A DNA stretch of 64,000 nucleotides, from assembly GCF_003430825.1 (NCBI RefSeq), contig NZ_CP024047.1:124001-188000 (forward strand). Reading direction: 5' to 3'. Position 1 is the stretch's first letter. Each line of letters begins with the position of its first letter. Positions 48,710 through 57,752 of the stretch are shown here, in pieces. Source of the stretch: Natrarchaeobaculum sulfurireducens. GTDB lineage: Archaea > Halobacteriota > Halobacteria > Halobacteriales > Natrialbaceae. The notes below the pieces were generated by a model. The model ran no database searches and was not told the DNA's origin. It worked only from the letters and a program-made list of their open reading frames with translations. A program made the translations under genes and the position numbers.

Positions 48710-49168
48710 GCTCGAGGAGGGGTCGATACCCGACTGAATGGCTGGGCTGCCGGAACAGGCAGGGCACTTTTTACCGTCCTGTCGCCGTCTTCGTGTCCTT
48801 TTGTTGATTCATCCACCGATCGGTACGCCCGATTCGTTCCCTCACTCATCACTGTCGGCTGTTCGTACCACTCGGCCTGTAGCGTCCGACAACTACTCGT
48901 ACGAGCCGGCTACCAGTTTCGACGGTTCGGTAACGTCCCCAAACGTGACCGCTCACCGCGTCACTCGGCGATAGACTCGGACTCGCTCGGGAGGTACCGA
49001 GACGAGACGTCGACTCGAGCGTCGCGAACTGGTTCGCCGGCCGGCAGTGTTCGGTGAGTGATTCGGGAATCTACGATGTGCGTACGGCGGGTATCGTTCA
49101 CCTACACGGTACTGTCGACCGGTTCAGGAGCGCTGACGGGGCCGTCGTCACATCGGGCATCTGCTCAG
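48710..49168. other. Intergenic region
   Basis: No gene was recognised. It should hold the minus-strand promoter of the deacetylase-like gene at its left end and the terminator of the downstream hydrolase pair at its right end; no strong signals stand out. Confidence 0.45.
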
Positions 49169-49834
49169 TCACTCGTCCCGGCGGTCCTGAAATCGTCGAG
49201 CTACCAGCACGAACACGCCAGTGAGCGCGAGATAGAGCTGCCAGCCGCTCTCGGCGATCGGCAGCAGGATCGGATCGTCCGGTTCCGGCTCGGCAGACAG
49301 CTCGACTGGATTCGCAACGTGGGTGTCAGCAGTCGTCCCCACCGACCCGGCGTCCGCCGTTCGATCGCCAGTCTCGGGATCGGTGTGGATCTCGACGAAC
49401 GTCTGAACGAGTCCTTCGCTCGAGGAGAGCACCAGTTCGCCCTCGAGGCGGAAAAACCGGTCGTAGACGGGGTAAAAGAGGTTGATTCCCTCGAGGTGCG
49501 CCCAGTCGAGCAGCACGTGGGCGAACAGATGGACGAAGAGTGCGACCCAGGCGACGCGGACGCCCCAGTCACCCCAGCGAGTGCGCAGCCACGATTGCTC
49601 CGGCTCCCGGAGGCGAGTGTCCCAGGTGAGCCAGGCCCCAGCGACGATGGGGATGGTCAGGGTGTGTAACAGCGCCCGGTGGGCACCGTCCATCCAGGGA
49701 CCAGCCAGGGTGTCGGCTTCGGGGAGCACCACGATGACGAGGATGATCGCGAGCGCCCGTCGGTCGAACGCACCTTTCAACAGCCCCGCTGCGAGCAGGA
49801 TGGCGAATCCGACGTGGACGACCGTCGACGGCAT
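49169..49834 (-). CDS. Membrane-bound metal-dependent hydrolase-like protein, copy 2
   Basis: A 221-residue protein: MPSTVVHVGFAILLAAGLLKGAFDRRALAIILVIVVLPEADTL... with conserved H in VH and the ALLHTLTIP and HLFAHVLLDWAHLEGINLFYPVYDRF motifs, the YdjM/DUF457-like pattern of integral membrane metal-dependent hydrolases. A helix near the C-terminus (WQLYLALTGVFVLVARRFQ) closes it. The start overlaps the stop of the upstream paralogue (ATGA), so the two are translated together. Confidence 0.75.
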   Translation of the reverse strand: MPSTVVHVGFAILLAAGLLKGAFDRRALAIILVIVVLPEADTLAGPWMDGAHRALLHTLTIPIVAGAWLTWDTRLREPEQSWLRTRWGDWGVRVAWVALFVHLFAHVLLDWAHLEGINLFYPVYDRFFRLEGELVLSSSEGLVQTFVEIHTDPETGDRTADAGSVGTTADTHVANPVELSAEPEPDDPILLPIAESGWQLYLALTGVFVLVARRFQDRRDE

Positions 49835-50472
49835 CAGCGTGCCTCCCAGAGCCGGATCGTGAGCGCGACCGTGGCTGCACTCACGACGATCAGTTGCCAG
49901 CCCGTTCTCACCAGATGCAGTTCGCGTTCGACGCCCGTCTCAAGGCCGGTTCCCGGCGTCGGATTCACCCAGGAGGCGACGTGGTGATCAGCCGTCGTCC
50001 CCGGCGAGGTGAGCCAGAACAGGCCCTCGCCACGCTCGACGAAGGTGAGGTGGACCCCGTCCTGACTCGAGAGGAGGAACGTACCAACGACGGCGTAAAA
50101 CCGGTCGTGGAGCGGGTAGAGGAGATTGACGCCGTCAGGGCGGAAGAGGTCGACGCCGATCCCAGCGACGACGTAGGCCGCGAGGGCGACCCAGGCGACG
50201 CGGATGCCGTACCAGCCGTAGCGCTCGCCGAGCCAGGAGCGCTCGCGGTAACAGGTGTCCCAGTAGAGACCGACGAACGCGACGCCGGGGAGCAACAGCG
50301 TATGAAAGAGGGCGTTCGTCGCGCCGTCGATCACAAGGCTCGCGACTGCATCGAGATCCGGTGTCGCAGCCGCGAGGGCAACGACGACGATCGATCGCCG
50401 GTCGAACGCCGCTCCCAGCAACGCCAGCCCGAGGAGGACGCCGACGGCCACGTTCACGAGAGTCGGTGCCAT
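49834..50472 (-). CDS. Membrane-bound metal-dependent hydrolase-like protein, copy 1
   Basis: A 212-residue protein similar to the next gene along its full length: MAPTLVNVAVGVLLGLALLGAAFDRRSIVVVALAAATPDLDAV, NALFHTLLLPGVAF, and GVNLLYPLHDRFYAVVG. The H in VH of copy 2 is N in VNVAVG here, so one candidate metal ligand is lost. A tandem duplication with divergence is the simplest reading. The ATG at 50472 is preferred to the frame opening at 50490. Confidence 0.72.
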   Translation of the reverse strand: MAPTLVNVAVGVLLGLALLGAAFDRRSIVVVALAAATPDLDAVASLVIDGATNALFHTLLLPGVAFVGLYWDTCYRERSWLGERYGWYGIRVAWVALAAYVVAGIGVDLFRPDGVNLLYPLHDRFYAVVGTFLLSSQDGVHLTFVERGEGLFWLTSPGTTADHHVASWVNPTPGTGLETGVERELHLVRTGWQLIVVSAATVALTIRLWEAR

Positions 50473-50755
50473 GGATTGGAGTTCCCTCACGCGAGATTAA
50501 ACGTATCGGCGACCGAAGCGCTTCGAGTCGACGACTGGATGGGTTCGGGATTCGACGTCTCTGGTGCGCCCAGACGCCGACCGGTCCCGATACGCCCTCC
50601 TACAGCGCCCAATCACGACAATCATCCACTACAGCGGCCGATTTCGACCGACCAGTCACCGTGCAACTCTCTCCCCTACTAGCTGTTTAAGCATAACTTC
50701 TTTATACCGGACGAATGTCTGGTTTTCTCACGAAGGCACTCGGGACCTGATATCA

Positions 50756-51667
50756 ATGAGTACAGATGATGCGACGTTCGTCTATTCCAGCACCGATATC
50801 GAGACTGATCCGTTGATAATGGACCTCACACGACTCGAGGCCGTTCGTTCGCGCCTCGTCGAGTCGATCCGGAGAGCCGTCGACGATGCAAGCGCCGAGG
50901 GCGTCGTCGTCGCGATGAGCGGCGGACTCGACTCGACGGTAACGGCCGTCCTCGCCGTCGAAGCGCTCGGCCGCGAACGCGTGCTCGGGCTCGGTCTTCC
51001 GTGTCACAAGACCGATCGCGAACACGCTATCGAGGCTCGCACCATCGCAGACGGGCTGGGAATCGAGTATCACGAGATTCAGCTCCGACCGCTCCTCGAG
51101 GCGTTCGAGCGGACTGCCAGCTCCGAACTCGAGCCCGCCGGTGACGACGCGGATCGACCGAACGAACGAACCCATGAACTCGGAAACGCCGTCGCTCGAT
51201 TCCGGATGACGTGTGCGTACTACGCCGCGAACCGCCGATCACGACTCGTCCTCGGGACCGCGAACCGCTCTGAGCTGTTGCTTGGCTACTTCACGAAGTA
51301 CGGCGACGGTGCGGCCGACGCCTTCCCGATCGGTGACCTCTACAAGACGGAGGTCCGTGCGCTCGCCGAGCGCCTCGGCGTTCCTCGTCGAATCGTCACC
51401 AAGGAACCGTCTGCCGGATTCTTCGCGGGGCAGACCGACCTCGAGGAACTCGGTGCCCCATACAGCGTGATCGATCCGCTGCTGTGTCGACTCGTCGACG
51501 ACGGCCAGCCCATCGCCGACGCCGCCAAAGCGCTCGAGATCGATCGACAGACGGCGCGCTCGATCGCCTGGATGGCAGCCGAGACGGCGCACAAACGAAC
51601 CGTTCCACCGACGCCGGGCCTCGACGGCCGCGACGATCAGGGTCGCCAGTTCAGACGTCGCTCGTGA
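50756..51667 (+). CDS. nadE: NAD+ synthase (NadE)
   Basis: A 303-residue protein catalysing the last step of NAD synthesis (deamido-NAD amidation). The ATP-pyrophosphatase P-loop is SGGLDS at 55-60, followed by GLGLPCHKTDREHAIEARTIADGLGIEY. The active-site segments LVLGTANRSELLLGYFTKYGDGAADAFPIGDLYKTEVRALAERLGVP and KEPSAGFFAGQTDLEELG are complete. No glutaminase domain, so ammonia-dependent. The C-terminal 35 residues (KRTVPPTPGL..RRS) resemble the haloarchaeal extension. A TATA box (CTTTATACC, 50701-50709) lies about 47 nt upstream. Confidence 0.92.
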   Translation: MSTDDATFVYSSTDIETDPLIMDLTRLEAVRSRLVESIRRAVDDASAEGVVVAMSGGLDSTVTAVLAVEALGRERVLGLGLPCHKTDREHAIEARTIADGLGIEYHEIQLRPLLEAFERTASSELEPAGDDADRPNERTHELGNAVARFRMTCAYYAANRRSRLVLGTANRSELLLGYFTKYGDGAADAFPIGDLYKTEVRALAERLGVPRRIVTKEPSAGFFAGQTDLEELGAPYSVIDPLLCRLVDDGQPIADAAKALEIDRQTARSIAWMAAETAHKRTVPPTPGLDGRDDQGRQFRRRS

Positions 51668-51728
51668 CTGTCAACCTCGTGCTCGAACCGGCTGCCAAGA
51701 CGGGACACGGCGCGGGTCCGGAGTCGCC

Positions 51729-52142
51729 TCAGGTGGCAGTCTCTCGCTGGTAGATTTCGGGGTTTCGCCACCAGAACAGCCCCCAGCCCAGCATGAACCC
51801 GCCTGCCATCGCTGCAATGTCGATGACTAGTCGGGGAAGGCCGGTCTCGGTGATTCCCACGAAGACGATCGACGAGCCGATCAGCGCCCCGAGGAAGACG
51901 AACACCAAATCTCCGAGAATCCGTGTTCGGGGGTGTTCCCAGTAGTGTTGGCGCTCTTCGTCGTACCAGACGCCGATGTAGATCAACACCGGTGCCATGC
52001 CGGTGATAACCGTAATCACGTAGTACGCTTCCGGGAGTCCAGCCGGGCCGAGCACTGTCACATTGAGCACGTTTGCGAGCATCGCCATCGCGAACAGCCC
52101 GAGTAGCAGCCACCCCCACCGCGGCAGCGTCTCTTTGTCCAT
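51729..52142 (-). CDS. Four-helix membrane protein of unknown function
   Basis: A 137-residue protein: hydrophobic helices at about residues 9-27, 40-58, 77-97 and 104-124, with conserved-looking GVWYDEERQHYWEHPRTRILGD between helices 2 and 3. No named family recognised. It precedes the HTH regulator gene's terminus on the same strand with a 59-nt gap. Confidence 0.65.
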   Translation of the reverse strand: MDKETLPRWGWLLLGLFAMAMLANVLNVTVLGPAGLPEAYYVITVITGMAPVLIYIGVWYDEERQHYWEHPRTRILGDLVFVFLGALIGSSIVFVGITETGLPRLVIDIAAMAGGFMLGWGLFWWRNPEIYQRETAT

Positions 52143-52201
52143 AGCACAGGTGGGTTACCCAGCCAAAATAACTGTGGCGTTCGCAAGCGTCGCCGACGCC
52201 G

Positions 52202-52495
52202 TCACTCCGCGCAGCAGGCGTCTTTCTTCGGGGTCTCGTCGACGCCGCTTCCGTCTGCCGCGACCGGCTCTTCGAGTCGGTAGAGACTCTGTCTCGCGTC
52301 CGCAAAGTAGATGTCCTCGTCAACGATGCCGATATCCTCCAGTCGCTCGAGTGCGTACCGGACGGTCCGCGCTGACAGCATCGACTCCTTGACGATCTGT
52401 TTTTGTGTCAGCGGCCCGTCGTACTCGAGTACCTTGAAGACGAGTTTGGCGCTCGGAGGCAGGTCTTCGATGTCCTCCCCGTCGGTGTCTACCAT
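52202..52495 (-). CDS. Winged-helix transcriptional regulator (MarR/TrmB-like)
   Basis: A 97-residue protein: DLPPSAKLVFKVLEYDGPLTQKQIVKESMLSARTVRYALERLEDIGIVDEDIYFADARQSLYRL is a winged helix-turn-helix with recognition helix SARTVRYALERLEDIG. The tail KKDACCAE has two adjacent cysteines, a possible metal or redox handle. The ATG at 52495 is chosen; the opening at 52567 is not protein-like. It is convergent with nothing close by and precedes the 4-helix membrane gene on the minus strand. Confidence 0.78.
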   Translation of the reverse strand: MVDTDGEDIEDLPPSAKLVFKVLEYDGPLTQKQIVKESMLSARTVRYALERLEDIGIVDEDIYFADARQSLYRLEEPVAADGSGVDETPKKDACCAE

Positions 52496-52567
52496 GTTAC
52501 GAATCGAACTCCCCCAGCAGTATAAAAGTTGAGCCTTACAGAACGTCGGTGGCTGGTTTATTTCCAT

Positions 52568-53076
52568 TAATCTTCAAAGCGTAATATGTGCCGTTGGGCC
52601 CCTATGGGCCAAGATAAACTTGATTAACTGGTTAGTCAGAAATTGAGTGTGCCGCCTCGAGGCCCCCCTTCGCCGTCGGTTGCTGGGCTGGATCCGACCG
52701 ATGCCCAGACTGCCGTGGTGACGTCGCTCGAGTGGTATTCGAAAGGTATAGCGGACACTGCACGTCAGTGCGCACCTGCTCGCCAGACTGATCGGCGATC
52801 AGTGTACAACTCGTTGCACTGTAGTATCCGAGCGAGTATGCGCTCGTTCGTCCCGCGGGCCGATCACTGATGGATTGTGAACGAGTGTCTCTGCCCCGAT
52901 TCGGAGTTGGTCATGCCATGGCTTCCAGCCTACTATGCGTAAAACTCGCTGGAGGCTACATCCTGATCGTGGCCGTTAATTCGGATATACAATGTGCCTA
53001 TTTGAACCAGTGTTCCTCTTAGTCCGAAACATACTGTCATACAAATTTTTATACCATTGGTAACTTTGTATGGGAA
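52568..53076. other. AT-richer 500-bp region before the large pilin-like gene
   Basis: No gene was recognised. A hairpin TTGGGCCC-CTA-TGGGCCAA (about 52594-52612) and an imperfect palindrome GATTAAC-TG-GTTAGTC (52622-52637) are present. TTTTTATACC (53046-53055) is a good TATA box for the pilin-like gene, about 22-25 nt before its ATG. Confidence 0.5.
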
Positions 53077-55413
53077 ATGACGGGGCAGGATACTGTTCAC
53101 ACTTCGAATGAGGCCGGACGGGGTCTCAGTCCGGTCGTCGGGATCGTCCTGCTGTTCGCGATGGTGGTTCTCGGTGCCGCACTCGTGTTCATCGCCGGTA
53201 CGTCGATGATAGACGCATTCGAGGCGCAGGCCGATCAGGAACGAGTCGATCTATTCGTCGACGAGACAGACCACCAGCTCATGACGGTCGCCGCGAGCGG
53301 ACAGGACCAGGAGCTGCCGATCGACGAGGTAGATGGCGATGTTCGAGTCGTCGACGACGGACACGTCAACGTGACGTGGCACGGGGGGAATATCGACGTC
53401 ACCGCCGACGATGACCTCGGTGCTCTCGAGTTCGAACTCGAGGACCGAACGATCGCTCATCAAGGCGGTGGTATCTGGGAGGATACAGGCGACACCGTCC
53501 GCGCCGATTCCGAGCCCCAGATCGGCTACGACGGCGAGAGCGGAACGCTCGAGTTACGGATCTTACAGCTCGACGAGGACGTGACCGATGGCGGAACCAC
53601 GATGGCTCGAGCCGACCACACCGTCGACGGCTCGTTGAGCGATGCGATCAATGACGCAGCCGAACGATCTGACGGTGAAAACGTCACGCTATCGCTCACT
53701 AGCTCGTATCACGAAGGCTGGTACCAGTTCTTGACCGATGCGCTCGGTGAGGACGACCACGACGAGGTCACGGTCGAACACGAACCGAGTGACGAACGCG
53801 TCGTCGCGACGATCACGGAGATCAGAGACACGACCACGCAGCCGAAACTGTACGTCGAAGAGGATCTCGGTCCAGATGGTGGTGAAGATATCGGTGACTA
53901 CCAACTCGAGTACGGTGAACCGATGCAGTTCGAGGCGGCGCTGACGAACGCGGCCGGTGATACCTTCGAATCACCAGTAATGAACGTGTCTATCGAAGAC
54001 GGTCCCGCCGGAGAGGGCGGTGACCCTCTGTCTGCAGAGGGGACGAAAAACAGGACTGTAAGCGTCACCGACGCCAAAGACGAACTTGACCCTGGGTATA
54101 CGTACGAGTACACGATCAGCACGCTTGACGATGCTGGCCACAAACTCGATACGCTCGACGAGCCAGGTTCGTTCTACCTCGGGAAGCCGGACACGAACTT
54201 CAACCTGTCAAACACGGACTCGACGGTCGACGATGACTACGTGACGATCACTGCCGACCTCCACAACATCGGCCTCGAAGACGGCTCACAGGAACTCGAC
54301 CTCGACCTCGAGTACGAAGAAGAACTCGAGGACGATCCGTACGACGATATCGAACTCGAGGAGATCACTCGATCGTACGGAGAGAATGGCACTATCGAGG
54401 TTCCAATTAACCAGAGCGTCCTCCTCGATGGGGAGTACGAGGCAACGATCGACACTGAGGACGACGAGGCGACGACGTCGTTCGAGGTCAGTGCTGGCGT
54501 CGACCCTGGCCGCGTCGGACTCGGTGAGATCGAGGACGCGAACGTGAGTGTACAGGTCCTCGGCTCACAGGTTTCCGGCGATGGTACCATAGGTGGCTTC
54601 CCCAACCCGACGCCAGTTCATAACCTCGCTCCGATGTCGCTCGACGTCGTTGCAAACGACGAGACCGAATACTCGTTTACCAATCCCGACGGTGGCAGTA
54701 ATCTAAACACTGGTCCGACGTGGCAGGACAAAAGCGACGACAGTTTCACCTACAATTTCACCATCGAAGACGAAACCGAACTCACGCTGCGGAATACTCG
54801 GTATAGCACGTGTCAGAGTCGGACGACCGATCCGGCTGAACTCTCACACTACTCGGGACCGACCGATCGAGATTTCACCTGGTGTACCGATACGCCATGG
54901 AACAGCGTCTTCGGGCCGATCGACGCCTCTCAGGATCAGAACCTCCAGAACGTCAGGGTCCGAAGCGCAGAGGACAATACGATCCCAGCGCTTCCGTCCG
55001 GGACCGACCAGCAACTCAGTGCGACTGAAGTCCTCGAGGAAGCAGGGCTGGTCGAACCCGGCGAGGATGAACTCGACCTCGGTTCCGGTGAGTTCGTATT
55101 CCTCTTCGAGAATACGATCGACTGTAGCCAGGTGGGATGCGATCAAAACGACATCGACGCGTTGTGGAACGACGCCATCGATGCGTACGAGCAAAACCCC
55201 ACCGACACCTACGACCCGAACTTCAACGATCTGATCGTGTACGTCGACGTCGAACGGGCTGGCGTCGACCCCGACACACCGAGCATCACGATCGACCCCG
55301 GTGCAGGTGATTCGGTCAGTGAAGGACCCGGCGAGTCCGACGCATCTGACCTGGACGGAAGCACCGGTCACTCCGGTGTCGACGCCGATACCGATCAGAT
55401 CGTGATCGGGTAG
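53077..55413 (+). CDS. Very large type IV pilin-like surface protein
   Basis: A 778-residue protein. EAGRGLSPVVGIVLLFAMVVLGAALVFIAG (about residues 10-40) is a haloarchaeal prepilin signal: cleavage by PibD after RG, then the SPVVG hydrophobic helix. The remainder is an extracellular, Asp/Glu-rich beta region with repeated (N)-x-S/T sites, e.g. HNIGLEDGSQELDLDLEYEEELEDD, and a Cys-containing segment (about residues 575-700). Typical pilins have 120-250 residues, so this is a long adhesin-like version; it resembles DUF7289-type proteins. Monocistronic with its own promoter. Confidence 0.8.
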   Translation: MTGQDTVHTSNEAGRGLSPVVGIVLLFAMVVLGAALVFIAGTSMIDAFEAQADQERVDLFVDETDHQLMTVAASGQDQELPIDEVDGDVRVVDDGHVNVTWHGGNIDVTADDDLGALEFELEDRTIAHQGGGIWEDTGDTVRADSEPQIGYDGESGTLELRILQLDEDVTDGGTTMARADHTVDGSLSDAINDAAERSDGENVTLSLTSSYHEGWYQFLTDALGEDDHDEVTVEHEPSDERVVATITEIRDTTTQPKLYVEEDLGPDGGEDIGDYQLEYGEPMQFEAALTNAAGDTFESPVMNVSIEDGPAGEGGDPLSAEGTKNRTVSVTDAKDELDPGYTYEYTISTLDDAGHKLDTLDEPGSFYLGKPDTNFNLSNTDSTVDDDYVTITADLHNIGLEDGSQELDLDLEYEEELEDDPYDDIELEEITRSYGENGTIEVPINQSVLLDGEYEATIDTEDDEATTSFEVSAGVDPGRVGLGEIEDANVSVQVLGSQVSGDGTIGGFPNPTPVHNLAPMSLDVVANDETEYSFTNPDGGSNLNTGPTWQDKSDDSFTYNFTIEDETELTLRNTRYSTCQSRTTDPAELSHYSGPTDRDFTWCTDTPWNSVFGPIDASQDQNLQNVRVRSAEDNTIPALPSGTDQQLSATEVLEEAGLVEPGEDELDLGSGEFVFLFENTIDCSQVGCDQNDIDALWNDAIDAYEQNPTDTYDPNFNDLIVYVDVERAGVDPDTPSITIDPGAGDSVSEGPGESDASDLDGSTGHSGVDADTDQIVIG

Positions 55414-55579
55414 TCTCGGCTCCTCCTCCCGCCTCGCTCTCTGATACGGACTGTTAGACAGGCCCTCGATCACCCGTCGCCTGAATCGCAATTGGGTTGA
55501 TACTGACGTCCAGTAGGCCCTCCGGTTCGCTCATCACGAACCCGAACTCCTTTTCACCACCGACCACAGAGTCACGCCC

Positions 55580-55903
55580 ATGTCGACCGAATCGATCAGC
55601 GACCGACGCGAGCATATTCGCTCGATCAGCGTGACGGCGCTGTCCGCGTTGCTCGGCGTCGGCGTGGCGTTCGCGTCCGTGTCCATTACAGGTGATATGG
55701 CCCCGGCGGACGCAGCGACCGACACTCGAGCGCTCGTGCTCGTGTTGGGGGCGATCCTGTTTCAGTACGTCCTCTATGACTTTACGAGCATCTATAGCGA
55801 CGACGAGTTCGGCGTGAAACACTACCTGTTTATCGTGTTCATGACGTTCTCGTTCTGGTTCGTGACGTGGGGAATCTTGCTGACCGCCGAGTTCCACGCC
55901 TGA
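55580..55903 (+). CDS. EMC6-like membrane protein
   Basis: A 107-residue protein with an N-terminal polar helix (STESISDRREHIRSIS) and three hydrophobic segments (VTALSALLGVGVAFASVSI, ALVLVLGAILFQYVLYDF, HYLFIVFMTFSFWFVTWGILL). Size and the FGVKHYLFIVFMTFSFWFVTWGIL end resemble archaeal EMC6-like proteins. The next gene, encoding RLI, starts 2 nt after this stop, so the two form an operon. A link between membrane insertion and translation is plausible but unproven. Confidence 0.62.
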   Translation: MSTESISDRREHIRSISVTALSALLGVGVAFASVSITGDMAPADAATDTRALVLVLGAILFQYVLYDFTSIYSDDEFGVKHYLFIVFMTFSFWFVTWGILLTAEFHA

Positions 55904-55905
55904 CC

Positions 55906-57720
55906 ATGGCAGACGATAGTATTGCCGTCGTCGACCTCGACCGGTGCCAGCCCGACCGGTGTAGCTACGAGTGTAAGAACTACTGCCCGCCGAACCGGAC
56001 TGGCAAGGAGTGTATCACGCTTCGGGGCGAAGAAACTGATCAGGGTCAGCCCGAACAGGTCCACATCTCCGAGGAGATCTGTCTGGGCGAGACCTGTGGG
56101 ATCTGCGTCGAGAAGTGTCCGTTCGACGCCATCGAGATCATCAACCTGCCACAGGAACTTCAGGATGACCCGGCCCACCGCTACGGCGAGAATGCCTTCT
56201 CGCTGTACGGCCTCCCGGCACCGCAGGATGGGCAGGTGACCGGTATCCTCGGCCCGAACGGGATCGGGAAGACGACCGCCGTCAGGATTCTCGCGGGCGA
56301 ACTCGAGCCAAACCTCGGCCGTCACGGCGAGCCGGTCGACTGGGACGACGTCCTCGAGGCCTATCGCGGCACTGAACTGCAAGAATACATTGCGGACGTC
56401 CGCGACGGCGAAGTGACCGTCGCCCGGAAACCACAGTACGTCGACCAGATCCCGAACTCCTTCGACGGGAACACGCGCGAGTTGCTCGAGCGGACGGACG
56501 AACGCGACGCCTTGGACCACCTGGTTGAACGGCTCTCGATCGGCCCCGTCATGGACCAGTCGATCGACGACCTCTCCGGCGGCGAACTCCAGCGAGTCGC
56601 GCTCGCGGCGACGCTGGCTCGCGATACGGACTTTTACTTCTTGGACGAGATCACGCCGTATCTCGATATCGGCCAGCGTGTCACCGCCGCACGTCTGATC
56701 CGCGAACTCGCCGAGGAAGAGGACCGATCGATGCTGGTCGTCGAACACGACCTGGCGATCCTCGACCTGCTCGCGGACACGCTCCACGTCGCCTACGGTG
56801 AGCCCGGAGCGTACGGTGTGGTCACCTCGCCGAAGTCGGTCCGCAACGGGATCAACGAGTATCTCGCGGGCTATCTCGACAACGAGAACATGCGGATCCG
56901 GCCGAATCCGATCGAGTTCGAAGAACACGCCCCCCGGACCGAGAGCCGCGGCGAGACGCTCGTCGAGTATCCCGACCTCACCAAGCGCTACGGCGACGGC
57001 GAGTTCTCCCTCGAGGTCGACGGCGGCGAGATCCGCCGGAACGAAGTGCTGGGGATCGTCGGGCCGAACGGGATCGGGAAGTCGACGTTTGCGAAGCTAT
57101 TGACGGGCAACCTCGAGTCCGACGAGGGCGACGCCGACCTCGACCTCGACATCTCGTATAAACCCCAGTACGTCACCATCGACCAGCACATGCGCGTCGA
57201 TGCGTTCCTCTCGTCGATCACGAATCAGTTCGGTTCCTCGTACTGGAACACCGAGATCGCCCAGCCACTGCAACTCGAGCGGATCATGGAACAGAACCTC
57301 TCGGATCTGTCGGGCGGTGAGCGCCAGCGCGTCGCCATTGCCGCCTGCCTGTCGGACTCCGCCGATCTTTACCTGCTCGACGAGCCCTCCGCCCACCTCG
57401 ACGTCGAACAGCGGGTCCAGGCGACGAGCGCGATCCGTCGCTACGCCGAACAGCAGGACGCGACGGTCATGGTCATCGACCACGACATCTACATGATCGA
57501 CCTGCTCGCGGATCGACTGATGGTCTTCGACGGCGAGCCGGCCGTCCACGGTCGTGCGGGCACGCCACAGTCCATGCGTGGCGGCATGAACGAGTTCCTC
57601 GCGAACCTCGAGGTCACCTTCCGCCGCGACGAGCGGACCTCCCGGCCGCGGATCAACAAGCCCGACTCGCAACTCGACAAGCAACAGAAAGCCGACGGCG
57701 AGTACTACTACGCGCCCTGA
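55906..57720 (+). CDS. rli: Ribosome recycling ATPase RLI/ABCE1
   Basis: A 604-residue ABC-type ATPase without membrane domains. N-terminal iron-sulfur region: CQPDRCSYECKNYCPPNRTGKECI and ISEEICLGETCGICVEKCPFDAIEI, giving the two 4Fe-4S clusters of ABCE1. Two NBDs follow: Walker A GPNGIGKTT and DDLSGGELQRV with LDEITPYLD (first), then GPNGIGKST and LSGGERQRV with LDEPSAHLD (second). It splits ribosomes after termination. The ATG at 55906 is 2 nt after the upstream stop. Essential in archaea. Confidence 0.95.
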   Translation: MADDSIAVVDLDRCQPDRCSYECKNYCPPNRTGKECITLRGEETDQGQPEQVHISEEICLGETCGICVEKCPFDAIEIINLPQELQDDPAHRYGENAFSLYGLPAPQDGQVTGILGPNGIGKTTAVRILAGELEPNLGRHGEPVDWDDVLEAYRGTELQEYIADVRDGEVTVARKPQYVDQIPNSFDGNTRELLERTDERDALDHLVERLSIGPVMDQSIDDLSGGELQRVALAATLARDTDFYFLDEITPYLDIGQRVTAARLIRELAEEEDRSMLVVEHDLAILDLLADTLHVAYGEPGAYGVVTSPKSVRNGINEYLAGYLDNENMRIRPNPIEFEEHAPRTESRGETLVEYPDLTKRYGDGEFSLEVDGGEIRRNEVLGIVGPNGIGKSTFAKLLTGNLESDEGDADLDLDISYKPQYVTIDQHMRVDAFLSSITNQFGSSYWNTEIAQPLQLERIMEQNLSDLSGGERQRVAIAACLSDSADLYLLDEPSAHLDVEQRVQATSAIRRYAEQQDATVMVIDHDIYMIDLLADRLMVFDGEPAVHGRAGTPQSMRGGMNEFLANLEVTFRRDERTSRPRINKPDSQLDKQQKADGEYYYAP

Positions 57721-57752
57721 CGCGGCGGATCGAACCGCCAGCTTCGGACCCG

